From: Chitinimonas arctica
GTDB lineage: Bacteria > Pseudomonadota > Gammaproteobacteria > Burkholderiales > Chitinimonadaceae
Assembly (NCBI RefSeq): GCF_007431345.1
Contig: NZ_CP041730.1
Location: 2,666,001-2,730,000 of the forward strand
Direction: 5' to 3'
Length of the DNA: 64,000 nucleotides
Shown here: piece after piece, positions 26,755-34,818 of the stretch
Layout of the letters: the number at the start of each line of letters is the position of its first letter
Position numbering within the stretch: position 1 is the first letter of the stretch
Notes under the pieces: model-generated
What the model was told of the DNA's origin: nothing
The model's input: the letters and a program-made list of their open reading frames with translations, nothing else
Databases searched by the model: none
Translations under genes and position numbers: made by a program

Positions 26755-27055
26755 AGCCCGAGCCATGCGGTGTTTGCCATAGTCGCGGATCATTTGCCGG
26801 AATAAAAGCCATCGCATAATGAATAAGGTAGCCTTCCGGCTGGCTTTATTGGTTCTCGGTACCTAATACGTACATATGTGGTCGGATTGTAATTCGAAAA
26901 ATAAGACTATTTTTAGCGCAGTGCTAATCCTGGGTGCAGAGATCTGATCGCCATCGTAGAAATAAAATCCAAAAACAGTGATGCTTTTGCAGAAGAATGA
27001 GTGGGAGATATAGCTGTATGTAAGACGTCTAACAAAAAAGAAGAAGGATAATATC
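26755..27055 (+). other. structured AT-rich leader of the deaminase operon (candidate regulatory RNA region)
   Basis: No protein-coding frame is convincing here. It holds AATAAAAGCCA (26801) matching TGGCTTTATT (26841), an alternative hairpin AAGGTAGCC-ttcc-GGCTGGCTT, and a perfect AT stem AAAAATA-agac-TATTTTT at 26897-26914. A plausible promoter (TTGCAG 26987, 16-base spacer, TATAGC 27009) precedes the gene. In Vibrio AvcID the deaminase is held inactive by an RNA encoded just upstream, so this is where a similar RNA would be sought. RNA function here is inference. Confidence 0.35.
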
Positions 27056-28741
27056 GTGGCTAAAGTCGCGCAATTACAAAAAACAGGATCGACACCCAAT
27101 GTTGTAGCGTCAGAAGAAATATCAGCGGATTTCGCAGTCAATGCAACTCGGGAGGCCATGGATAGCCTGACCCCGGAGTTGGTCGTTGTACTGTGCGGTC
27201 CGATTGGATCACCTTTGCACGAGGCCGCTAAACAAGTAGGTAGTGTCTTGCACGAATTTAATTACAAGTGTGAACATCTCAGGCTAAGCAATTTGATCCG
27301 AATTAATGCCAGCCAAGTGGGGGTGTCTATATCGGCGGCAACTAAGTTTGATGAAATTGCCTCCCTAATAAATGCAGGGGACGAGCTGCGCGGAAAATTT
27401 GGGAGCGATATTCTAGCAAAGCTCGCGATAGCGAAAATAAGCGGCGATCGCAGTAAGCAATATGGAGCATTTGAAGATGTCGCCAGTGAAGTCGGCGTGG
27501 CGATAGAAAATAAAATCAAGAATCAAAGGGTATGCCACATTATTGACTCAGTAAAGAACGATTCCGAGTTGGCTTTGCTTCGATTGATATATGGAAATCT
27601 ATTGTTTGCAATTGGAGTGTTTTCTCCTTTGGAGATACGCACTCAAAATCTTGAACGTCCGGGTGCGTTGACGGCTGACGAGATTGGTAAGCTGATAGAT
27701 ATTGATTCTGGTGAGGAGTTCGATCACGGGCAGTCAGTTCGCAATACCTTTCCAAAGTGCGATTTTTTTCTTCGAGTCGATCATTCAATAGTAGGTGCTG
27801 CTGAACGACAAGCGTTGGGTCAGCTGGGAATGAAGCTTCGAAGATTTTTCGATCTAATTTTCCACGCGGATATTGTTACGCCTACCGCGGAAGAAACGGC
27901 AATGTATGCGGCAACCTCGGCGGCACGAAATTCCGCGTGTATGTCACGCCAAGTTGGAGCCGCTGTAACCAGCGTTTCAGGAGAACTTTTAGCTGTGGGA
28001 TGGAACGATGTGCCTAGAAGTGGGGGTGGGTTATATGGAAAACCCGCCCTATCTGCATCGCTTCATCGGGCTTTCGGTTCAGCAGATGCTGATAGCAATG
28101 ACCATAGATGCTTCGCTGAGACCGGGCGAAAATGTCACAACGATGAAGAGAAGAAAGTTATTGCAAAGATGGTTGTTGATATATTAGCCAAGGAATCGTT
28201 ATTGGCTTCCGGGCAACAGGATATCGCCGTGCAAAAAATTCTTGAGGACTCCCGCGTCAAGGACTTGATAGAATTTTCCCGAGCAGTACATGCTGAAATG
28301 CACGCGATTCTCGGAGCGAGTCGCGTAGCCGGAGACCGTGTCGTTGGTGGGAAGTTGTATGTCACCACCTATCCCTGTCACTCGTGTGCTCGACACATCG
28401 TTGCTGCGGGTATCGCAGAGGTTCATTACATTGAACCCTACAGAAAGAGCTTGGCGACGCGTCTACATCCAGATGCGCTGACCGAATCCGTGAGCGACAA
28501 AGCCAAAGTGCAGTTGCTGCAGTTTGATGGTATCGCGCCACGACGATTCATTGATTTATTTGAAGCAAACTCACGGAAGGAGCGTGGAGTGCTACGATTA
28601 CAGAGAAGGGATGACGCTACACCGTCTACATCCGTTAGTCTCCGAGCAATCCCTCGTCTTGAGGAGGTTGTGGTTGCAGAGATTGCAAGTAAGCAACTCA
28701 CTTTCCCAGGATTGGTTCTTAAGGAGAACTCCAATGTCTAG
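27056..28741 (+). CDS. anti-phage dCTP deaminase-like protein (AvcD/DCD type)
   Basis: A 561-residue two-domain protein. The N-terminal half (about 40-270) is kinase-like with a degenerate P-loop, VVVLCGPIGSPLHEAA, lacking the usual GKS/T, as in the anti-phage dCTP deaminase family. The C-terminal half is a zinc deoxycytidylate deaminase: AARNSACMSRQVGAAV, an insert with Cys and His (HRCFAETGRKCHND), then His412-Ala-Glu414 and Pro440-Cys441-x-x-Cys444 as zinc and catalytic residues. Family members deplete dCTP on phage infection and block phage DNA synthesis. GTG 27056 follows GAAGGA. Codon and base use differ from neighbours, supporting transfer. Confidence 0.85.
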   Translation: MAKVAQLQKTGSTPNVVASEEISADFAVNATREAMDSLTPELVVVLCGPIGSPLHEAAKQVGSVLHEFNYKCEHLRLSNLIRINASQVGVSISAATKFDEIASLINAGDELRGKFGSDILAKLAIAKISGDRSKQYGAFEDVASEVGVAIENKIKNQRVCHIIDSVKNDSELALLRLIYGNLLFAIGVFSPLEIRTQNLERPGALTADEIGKLIDIDSGEEFDHGQSVRNTFPKCDFFLRVDHSIVGAAERQALGQLGMKLRRFFDLIFHADIVTPTAEETAMYAATSAARNSACMSRQVGAAVTSVSGELLAVGWNDVPRSGGGLYGKPALSASLHRAFGSADADSNDHRCFAETGRKCHNDEEKKVIAKMVVDILAKESLLASGQQDIAVQKILEDSRVKDLIEFSRAVHAEMHAILGASRVAGDRVVGGKLYVTTYPCHSCARHIVAAGIAEVHYIEPYRKSLATRLHPDALTESVSDKAKVQLLQFDGIAPRRFIDLFEANSRKERGVLRLQRRDDATPSTSVSLRAIPRLEEVVVAEIASKQLTFPGLVLKENSNV

Positions 28742-28946
28742 GAAGCCCCAGAACCCAGGTTCGCAACTCGAATTACCCGTGTTGGTAGCTGTAAACAGGC
28801 AGCAAGCAGCCCGTACGGAACGCACTCATGCGCAAGTGTCAGCTGCGGCAAATGTTATCGAAGTACATAATTTGGCTGCATCGCCCTCGGACAAATCAAT
28901 CTACCGAAGCATCAGCGAAAACTATTTCCGCAGCGTCAAGGCATAG
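28734..28946 (+). CDS. 70-residue hypothetical protein coupled to the dCTP deaminase
   Basis: ATG 28734 lies 8 bases inside the deaminase gene and has AAGGAG 7 bases upstream, so translation is coupled. The product is a soluble basic protein (MSRKPQNPGSQLELPVL..., with a helix RQQAARTERTHAQVSAAANV, ending SISENYFRSVKA). It has no cysteine and no recognised domain. Tight overlap with the deaminase suggests a partner, inhibitor or stabiliser. No function can be assigned from the sequence. Confidence 0.75.
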   Translation: MSRKPQNPGSQLELPVLVAVNRQQAARTERTHAQVSAAANVIEVHNLAASPSDKSIYRSISENYFRSVKA

Positions 28947-29031
28947 TGGGAAGTGTCTTGAACCTCAGCGGGTGCGAACCGGGTAGTTGCCTAGATGACC
29001 ACTTGAGCTGAGTGAGGCAAGTCGAATGATG

Positions 29032-29068
29032 AAAAAACAGGGCAACCTCGCGGCTGCCCTGTTTTTTT
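29032..29068. terminator. bidirectional terminator after atpC (right copy)
   Basis: Same ACAGGGCA/TGCCCTGT stem with flanking A and T tracts. It ends the atp operon on one side and the deaminase operon on the other. Confidence 0.85.
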
Positions 29069-29200
29069 CCGTACATCGAGGCCTAGATCAGCCGCGCTTC
29101 TTCAGCTTCTGGATTGCCGCCAGTTGGGCAATGGCTTCGGCCAATTCGGCTTGCGCCTTGGCGTAGTCCATGGCGCCGGAGCGGTTGGCCAGGGCTTCTT
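29032..29200. repeat. right copy of the 169-bp direct repeat
   Basis: Identical to 26586-26754. This copy is continuous with the intact atpC gene, supplying its last 113 coding bases, the stop and the terminator. Because it is perfect, either the duplication is recent or the copies are kept alike by gene conversion. Confidence 0.95.
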
Positions 29201-29513
29201 CGGCCAATTTCTTGGCTTCCGAGGCTTTCGCTTCGTCGAGATCGCCACCGCGGATCGCGGTATCGGCCAAGACCGTTACCACGTGCGGTTGTACTTCGAG
29301 GATGCCGCCGGATACATAGATCAGGATTTCATCTTCGTTGCTGTTGGCGACCTTGATGCGCAGCGCGCCCGGCTTGATGCGGGTAAGCAGCGGGGCGTGG
29401 CGCGGCAGGATGCCGATTTCGCCCATCTCGCCGGGAGCCGCCAGGAATTCGGCGGTACCCGAGTAGATTTGCTCTTCAGCGCTCACTACGTCCACATGCA
29501 TCGTCATGGCCAT
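29088..29513 (-). CDS. atpC: F1 ATP synthase epsilon subunit
   Basis: A 141-residue subunit of the central stalk. The N-terminal beta-sandwich (MHVDVVSAEEQIYSGTAEFLAAPGEMGEIGILPRHAPLLTRIKPG, quoted only as a region at residues 5-49) is followed by the two-helix C-terminal hairpin that can inhibit ATP hydrolysis. It is the last gene of the atp operon, 12 bases after atpD. Its 3' end coincides with the boundary of the inserted defence cassette, and the protein appears full length and undamaged. Confidence 0.96.
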   Translation of the reverse strand: MAMTMHVDVVSAEEQIYSGTAEFLAAPGEMGEIGILPRHAPLLTRIKPGALRIKVANSNEDEILIYVSGGILEVQPHVVTVLADTAIRGGDLDEAKASEAKKLAEEALANRSGAMDYAKAQAELAEAIAQLAAIQKLKKRG

Positions 29514-29525
29514 TTTTTTCCTACC

Positions 29526-30944
29526 TTATGCCAGGGTCTTGGCTTTTTCGACAGCTTCGTCGATGCCGCCGACCATGTAGAAGGCCTGCTCCGGCAGGTG
29601 GTCGTATTCGCCGTTCAGGATGCCCTTGAAGCCGCGCAGGGTTTCCTTCAGCGATACGTACTTGCCCGGCGAGCCGGTGAACACTTCGGCCACGTGGAAC
29701 GGCTGCGACAGGAAGCGCTGGATCTTACGGGCGCGAGCCACGGCCAGTTTGTCTTCCGCCGACAATTCGTCCATGCCCAGAATCGCGATAATGTCGCGCA
29801 ATTCCTTGTAGCGCTGCAGGGTTTGCTGCACGCCACGGGCCACCGAGTAGTGCTCTTCGCCCACGACTTGCGGATCCAGCTGGCGCGAAGTGGAGTCGAG
29901 CGGGTCAACGGCGGGGTAGATACCCAGCGAGGCGATATCACGCGACAGCACGACGGTTGCGTCCAAGTGGGCGAAGGTCGTGGCTGGCGACGGGTCGGTC
30001 AAGTCATCGGCTGGCACGTAAACGGCCTGGATGGAGGTGATCGAACCAGTCTTGGTCGAGGTGATACGTTCCTGCAGACGGCCCATTTCGTCGGCCAGGG
30101 TAGGTTGGTAACCCACGGCGGACGGCATACGGCCCAGCAGGGCGGACACTTCGGTACCGGCCAGGGTGTAGCGATAGATATTGTCCACGAAGAACAGCAC
30201 GTCACGGCCCTTGCCGGATTCGTCCTTCTCGTCGCGGAAGTACTCGGCCATGGTCAGACCGGTCAGCGCGGCGCGCAGACGGTTGCCCGGTGGCTCGTTC
30301 ATCTGGCCGTAAACCATGGCGACCTTGGATTCGGCCAGGTTGTCCAGCTTGATAACGCCCGAGTCGGCCATTTCGTGATAGAAGTCGTTACCCTCACGAG
30401 TACGCTCACCCACGCCGGCGAACACCGACAGACCCGAGTGGGCCTTGGCGATGTTGTTGATCAGCTCCAGCATGTTCACGGTCTTGCCCACACCGGCGCC
30501 ACCGAACAGACCCACCTTGCCGCCCTTGGCGAACGGGCAGATCAGGTCGATCACCTTGATACCGGTTTCCAGCAGGTCAACCGATTGGTTCAGTTCGTCG
30601 AACTTCGGTGCCTTGCGGTGGATAGGCCAGCGTTCTTCCGAAACAACCGGACCCACTTCGTCAACCGGGTTGCCCAGCACGTCCATGATACGGCCCAGCG
30701 TGGCCTTGCCAACCGGTACCGAGATCGGGTTGCCGCTATTGCTCACGGCTTGACCGCGCTTGACGCCATCGGTCGAACCCATGGCGATGGTGCGGACAAT
30801 GCCGTCACCCAGCTGTTGCTGAACTTCCAGCGTCAGTTCGGGGCTGGCCAGCGTCAGTGCATCGAAAATCTTCGGCATGGCATCGCGCGGAAATTCCACG
30901 TCGACGACCGGGCCGATGATTTGCACGATTTTCCCTTGGCTCAT
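29526..30944 (-). CDS. atpD: F1 ATP synthase beta subunit
   Basis: A 472-residue catalytic subunit. Walker A GGAGVGKTV, the catalytic Glu in AGVGERTREGNDFY, and the DELSAEDK (DELSEED-type) element near the C-terminus are all present. Length is standard. It lies 40 bases after atpG in the leftward operon. Confidence 0.97.
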   Translation of the reverse strand: MSQGKIVQIIGPVVDVEFPRDAMPKIFDALTLASPELTLEVQQQLGDGIVRTIAMGSTDGVKRGQAVSNSGNPISVPVGKATLGRIMDVLGNPVDEVGPVVSEERWPIHRKAPKFDELNQSVDLLETGIKVIDLICPFAKGGKVGLFGGAGVGKTVNMLELINNIAKAHSGLSVFAGVGERTREGNDFYHEMADSGVIKLDNLAESKVAMVYGQMNEPPGNRLRAALTGLTMAEYFRDEKDESGKGRDVLFFVDNIYRYTLAGTEVSALLGRMPSAVGYQPTLADEMGRLQERITSTKTGSITSIQAVYVPADDLTDPSPATTFAHLDATVVLSRDIASLGIYPAVDPLDSTSRQLDPQVVGEEHYSVARGVQQTLQRYKELRDIIAILGMDELSAEDKLAVARARKIQRFLSQPFHVAEVFTGSPGKYVSLKETLRGFKGILNGEYDHLPEQAFYMVGGIDEAVEKAKTLA

Positions 30945-30984
30945 CGTTGCATTCCTTAAAGTTTGTATTCGTTCCGCAGCGCGA

Positions 30985-31851
30985 TCAGACCGCCGCCGCG
31001 CCGGCGACGATTTCCGACAGTTCCTTGGTGATGGCTGCCTGGCGGGTCTTGTTGTAGACCAGCTTCAGCTCATCGATCACCGTCCCGGCATTGTCAGAAG
31101 CGGCCTTCATCGCAACCATCCGGGCGCTTTGCTCGGAGGCGATGTTCTCGGCCACGGACTGATAAACCAGTGCCTCGATATAACGAATCAGCAGATCGTC
31201 GATCACCACTTCCGGCGCCGGCTCATAGATGTACTCGAACGGGTGCTGGCTGACCGGCTTCATGCGGTCGGCAGGCACAGGCAGGAGCTGTTCCATGGTC
31301 GGTTCCTGCTTCATCGTATTGATGAAGCGGGTGTAGACGATATGCAGTTCGTCGATCTGACCGGCGGTGTAGGCATCCAGCATGACCTTGACCGGGCCGA
31401 TCAGACGATTGAGGTGCGGCGTATCACCAAGTTGCACCACATGCGAGACCACGCGAGCGCCCATGCGCTGCATAAAGCCCAAGCCCTTGTTGCCGATGGC
31501 GCTGACATCGACTTCGACGCCGGCCTGTTGCCAGGCCTTCATCTGGTTCAGCGAGGTGCGCAACACGTTGGTGTTGAGGCCGCCGCACAGACCCTTGTCG
31601 GTTGTCACCACAATCAGGCCAACACGCTTAACTTGCGAGCGCTTGGTCAGGAAGGGGTGGGCGTAGTCCAGCAGGGCCTGAGCCAGATGGGCCGTCACGT
31701 TACGGATCTTTTCACCGTAGGGACGTGCTGCCTTCATCCGGGTCTGGGCCTTGCGCATCTTGGACGCGGCCACCATTTCCATGGCGCGGGTGATCTTGCG
31801 CGTGTTTTGCACGCTCTTGATCTTGTTACGTATTTCTTTACCGCCTGCCAT
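30985..31851 (-). CDS. atpG: F1 ATP synthase gamma subunit
   Basis: A 288-residue rotor shaft subunit. The N-terminal helix (MAGGKEIRNKIKSVQNTRKI) and the C-terminal helix (RQAAITKELSEIVAGAAAV) form the coiled coil inside the alpha/beta ring, with GLCGGLNTNV in the globular part. It lies 28 bases downstream of atpA. Confidence 0.96.
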   Translation of the reverse strand: MAGGKEIRNKIKSVQNTRKITRAMEMVAASKMRKAQTRMKAARPYGEKIRNVTAHLAQALLDYAHPFLTKRSQVKRVGLIVVTTDKGLCGGLNTNVLRTSLNQMKAWQQAGVEVDVSAIGNKGLGFMQRMGARVVSHVVQLGDTPHLNRLIGPVKVMLDAYTAGQIDELHIVYTRFINTMKQEPTMEQLLPVPADRMKPVSQHPFEYIYEPAPEVVIDDLLIRYIEALVYQSVAENIASEQSARMVAMKAASDNAGTVIDELKLVYNKTRQAAITKELSEIVAGAAAV

Positions 31852-31879
31852 GATTTGACCTCTCTGTTAATCGATCAAA

Positions 31880-33421
31880 TCAAAAAGCGCCAGTTGCCTT
31901 GAACGACTTGATGGCTTCCGCCAGCTTCTTGTCGTTATCGCCGGACAACTCACCCTTGCCGTCCATCTCATCGATGATGGCAGCGTGGTTGGCCTTGACG
32001 TAGGCATACAGAGCCGCTTCGAAAGCCAGCGCCTTTTCAACCGGAACGTCGTCCGCCATGCCTTTTTCAACGGCGTAGAGGGTCACGGACATCTGCGACA
32101 CCTTCTTCGGCTCGTATTGGCCTTGCTTCAACAGTTCGGTAACCAGGCGACCACGATCGAGCTGCTTGCGGGTGGCTTCGTCCAGGTCGGAAGCGAACTG
32201 GGCAAAGGCGGCAAGTTCACGGTACTGGGCCAGGGCGGTACGGATACCACCGGCGAGCTTCTTGATGACCTTGGTCTGAGCTGCACCACCGACGCGCGAC
32301 ACCGAGATACCGGCGTTGATCGCGGGACGGATACCGGCATTGAACAGGTCGGTTTCCAGGAAGATCTGACCGTCGGTGATCGAAATCACATTGGTCGGCA
32401 CGAAGGCGGATACGTCGCCAGCCTGCGTTTCGATGATAGGCAGCGCGGTCAACGAACCGGTCTTGCCCTTCACGGCGCCATTGGTGATCTTCTCGATGTA
32501 CTCTTCGTTCACGCGCGATGCACGCTCCAGCAGACGCGAGTGGATGTAGAACACATCACCCGGGTAAGCTTCGCGGCCCGGCGGACGGCGCAGCAGCAGC
32601 GAGATCTGACGATAGGCCACGGCTTGCTTGGACAGGTCGTCGTATACGATCAGGGCATCTTCGCCGATATCGCGGAAGTACTCGCCCATCGCGCAACCGG
32701 CGTAAGGGGAGATGTACTGCATGGCGGCGGATTCGGAAGCGGCGGCGGCCACGACGATGGTGTGATCCATCGCGCCGTGCTCTTCCAGCTTGCGCACCAC
32801 GTTGGCGATCGAGGAAGCCTTCTGACCGATGGCAACGTAGATACAGGTAACGCCGTTGCCCTTCTGGTTGATGATGGCATCCAGGGCGACAGCGGTCTTG
32901 CCGGTCTGGCGGTCACCGATGATCAGTTCGCGCTGGCCACGGCCGACCGGCACCATGGCGTCGATCGCCTTGATACCGGTTTGCAGCGGTTGCGACACCG
33001 ACTTACGGGCGATAACGCCGGGGGCGATCTTTTCGATCGGGCTCGAAGCCTTGGCGTTGATCGGACCCTTGCCATCGATAGGCTGGCCGAGGGCGTTGAC
33101 GACACGGCCCTTCAGCTCGGGGCCCACGGGCACTTCCAGGATACGGCCGGTACACTTGACTTCAGTACCTTCGGAAATGTGCTCGTAGTCGCCCAGTACC
33201 ACGGCGCCGACGGAGTCGCGCTCCAGGTTCAGGGCCAGGCCGAAGGTATTGCCGACGAATTCCAGCATTTCGCCTTGCATCACGTCGGACAGACCGTGGA
33301 CGCGGACGATGCCGTCAGTCACCGAAATAACGGTACCGGTGGTGCGCGTTTCGGCACCAGCGGACAGATTCTGAATCTTGCTCTTGATCAGCTCGCTGAT
33401 CTCGGACGGATTCAATTGCAT
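31880..33421 (-). CDS. atpA: F1 ATP synthase alpha subunit
   Basis: A 513-residue regulatory nucleotide-binding subunit. Walker A is GDRQTGKTA, followed by the signature PAINAGISVSRVGGAAQ. I start at ATG 33421 (MQLNPSEISELI) because GGAG stands 9 bases upstream; an in-frame GTG nine bases earlier overlaps that site. Second-largest gene of the leftward operon, 32 bases after atpH. Confidence 0.97.
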   Translation of the reverse strand: MQLNPSEISELIKSKIQNLSAGAETRTTGTVISVTDGIVRVHGLSDVMQGEMLEFVGNTFGLALNLERDSVGAVVLGDYEHISEGTEVKCTGRILEVPVGPELKGRVVNALGQPIDGKGPINAKASSPIEKIAPGVIARKSVSQPLQTGIKAIDAMVPVGRGQRELIIGDRQTGKTAVALDAIINQKGNGVTCIYVAIGQKASSIANVVRKLEEHGAMDHTIVVAAAASESAAMQYISPYAGCAMGEYFRDIGEDALIVYDDLSKQAVAYRQISLLLRRPPGREAYPGDVFYIHSRLLERASRVNEEYIEKITNGAVKGKTGSLTALPIIETQAGDVSAFVPTNVISITDGQIFLETDLFNAGIRPAINAGISVSRVGGAAQTKVIKKLAGGIRTALAQYRELAAFAQFASDLDEATRKQLDRGRLVTELLKQGQYEPKKVSQMSVTLYAVEKGMADDVPVEKALAFEAALYAYVKANHAAIIDEMDGKGELSGDNDKKLAEAIKSFKATGAF

Positions 33422-33453
33422 GGTTTGCACTCCATATTTTTGCTCGCCCTGTT

Positions 33454-33990
33454 TTATTGGGAGAGGCTAGCCGATAAGGCCGCCAACTTGCCACGCACTG
33501 AAGCGTCGATGACATCGTCACCGATGGTCATGCGCACGCCGCCGATCAGCTCCGGGTCAACACTTACCGTGGTCTCGATCTTGCTCGACACGCGGCTGGC
33601 CAGCAGGGACTTCAACTGTTCCAGCTGGGCGGCGTCCAGGGCAAAGGCGGACTCGATATGTGCCTTGACCACGCCGTCTTCGGCTGCCTTCAGGTGCTCG
33701 AACTGTTCGGCAACCAGGGGCAGCAGGATGAAGCGGCGGTTTTCCAGCACGGCGGCGACAAAGTTGCTGATCAACTGATTGGCGCGTGCGCCAAGCAAGT
33801 CGATCAGCAGGGCGTGTACCTGGCTCGCGGAGAACTTGGGATTGGTGGCGAACTCGACTGCCAGCGGGTCCTTGGCTGCGACGGCCAATACGGCCAACGC
33901 CTCCGACCATGCCGGCAGACTGTTCGTCTCTTTCGCGAGCCGGAAAGCGGCTTCGGCGTAAGGTCTTGCGACGGTAGTGAGTTCGGCCAT
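33454..33990 (-). CDS. atpH: ATP synthase delta subunit
   Basis: A 178-residue peripheral stalk subunit (OSCP homologue). It opens with TVARPYAEAAFRLA, the conserved N-terminal helical motif, and ends with the DPELIGGVRMTIGDDVIDASVRGKL-type region (residues about 147-171). It links F1 to the b subunits; 5 bases separate it from atpF. Confidence 0.95.
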   Translation of the reverse strand: MAELTTVARPYAEAAFRLAKETNSLPAWSEALAVLAVAAKDPLAVEFATNPKFSASQVHALLIDLLGARANQLISNFVAAVLENRRFILLPLVAEQFEHLKAAEDGVVKAHIESAFALDAAQLEQLKSLLASRVSSKIETTVSVDPELIGGVRMTIGDDVIDASVRGKLAALSASLSQ

Positions 33991-33995
33991 GAGCT

Positions 33996-34466
33996 CTACA
34001 GCTCCGCTTTGAGGGAAGTCAGCAGGTCGGCGTGACGAGCAGCATCCACTTCGCGGCGCAGGATCTGTGTTGCACCGGCGACAGCCAGCTCGGAAACGCG
34101 TTGACGCAGTTCCTCGCGGGCGTGATGGGCTTGCTGCTCGATATCGGCGCGTGCTGCGCTGACTTCACGCTCGCCGGCTACACGACCGGTTTCGCGCGCT
34201 TCGTCGACGATCAGCGCGGCGCGCTTCTCGGCTTGGGCAATGATCTCGGACGCTTGCGACTTGGCCTTGCGCACTTCATCGGCTGCCCGCTTTTCAGCGA
34301 GTTCCAGATCGTGCTTGGCGCGGTCGGCAGCAGACAGGCCATCTGCGATGCGCTTGGCGCGCTCTTCCAGGGTGGCAACGAGTGGAGGCCAGATGAACTT
34401 CCACGTTACCAGTACCAGGATCGCAAAGACCAACGCCTGCCCGAATAGGGACGCGTTAGGATACAT
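33996..34466 (-). CDS. atpF: FO ATP synthase subunit b
   Basis: A 156-residue stator subunit. One N-terminal membrane helix (SLFGQALVFAILVLVTWKFIWPPL) is followed by a long charged coiled coil (LEERAKRIADGL to the C-terminus), as usual for the family. It lies 29 bases after atpE. Confidence 0.96.
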   Translation of the reverse strand: MYPNASLFGQALVFAILVLVTWKFIWPPLVATLEERAKRIADGLSAADRAKHDLELAEKRAADEVRKAKSQASEIIAQAEKRAALIVDEARETGRVAGEREVSAARADIEQQAHHAREELRQRVSELAVAGATQILRREVDAARHADLLTSLKAEL

Positions 34467-34495
34467 GGGTTAACCCTTTCATTAATGCGGGTTAA

Positions 34496-34768
34496 TTACT
34501 TGATCATTGCAACCAGTGGGTTAGCGAAGGCGAACATCAGGCCAACGGCAACGGCGATAATGAAGATGGCGTCAACCAGACCGGCGATAACGAACAGCTT
34601 GGGTTGCAGGGCAGCGGCCGACTCAGGCTGGCGGGCAGCGCCTTCCAGGAACTTGGCGCCAACCAGTGCCACACCGATAGCAGCGCCAACACCGGCCAGG
34701 CCGATCATCAGGCCGATGGCGATAGCGGTGAATTGCTGGACGTTAGCGATCAGGACTGCGTGTTCCAT
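34496..34768 (-). CDS. atpE: FO ATP synthase subunit c
   Basis: A 90-residue proteolipid of the rotor ring. Two membrane helices flank the polar loop (RQPESAAALQPK); the proton carboxylate sits in helix 2 (LVDAIFIIAVAVGLMFAFANP), where Asp occupies the usual position. No sodium-binding signature is evident, so proton coupling is likely. Confidence 0.96.
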   Translation of the reverse strand: MEHAVLIANVQQFTAIAIGLMIGLAGVGAAIGVALVGAKFLEGAARQPESAAALQPKLFVIAGLVDAIFIIAVAVGLMFAFANPLVAMIK

Positions 34769-34818
34769 TTGTTACTCCTAGTGAGGATGGTGATTTAAAG
34801 AAAAAGGGTGAAACGAAA

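Larger units (their letters stand above)
26755..29031. mobile_element. small defence cassette inserted at the atpC 3' end
   Basis: The 2277 bases between the two 169-bp repeats hold a dCTP-deaminase-like gene, a coupled 70-codon gene and a 300-bp leader. Base composition is visibly more AT-rich than the flanking atp and lipoprotein genes. Both genes run opposite to the atp operon. I find no integrase, resolvase, transposase or terminal inverted repeats. The structure fits Campbell-type integration of a circle carrying the atpC tail, or a recombinase supplied in trans. Orientation of the original junction cannot be decided, since the repeats are identical. Confidence 0.75.

Noticed and set aside
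29124..30959. Long open frame on the plus strand across atpC and atpD
   Set aside because: It is the antisense shadow of highly biased atp genes and has no protein-family features.
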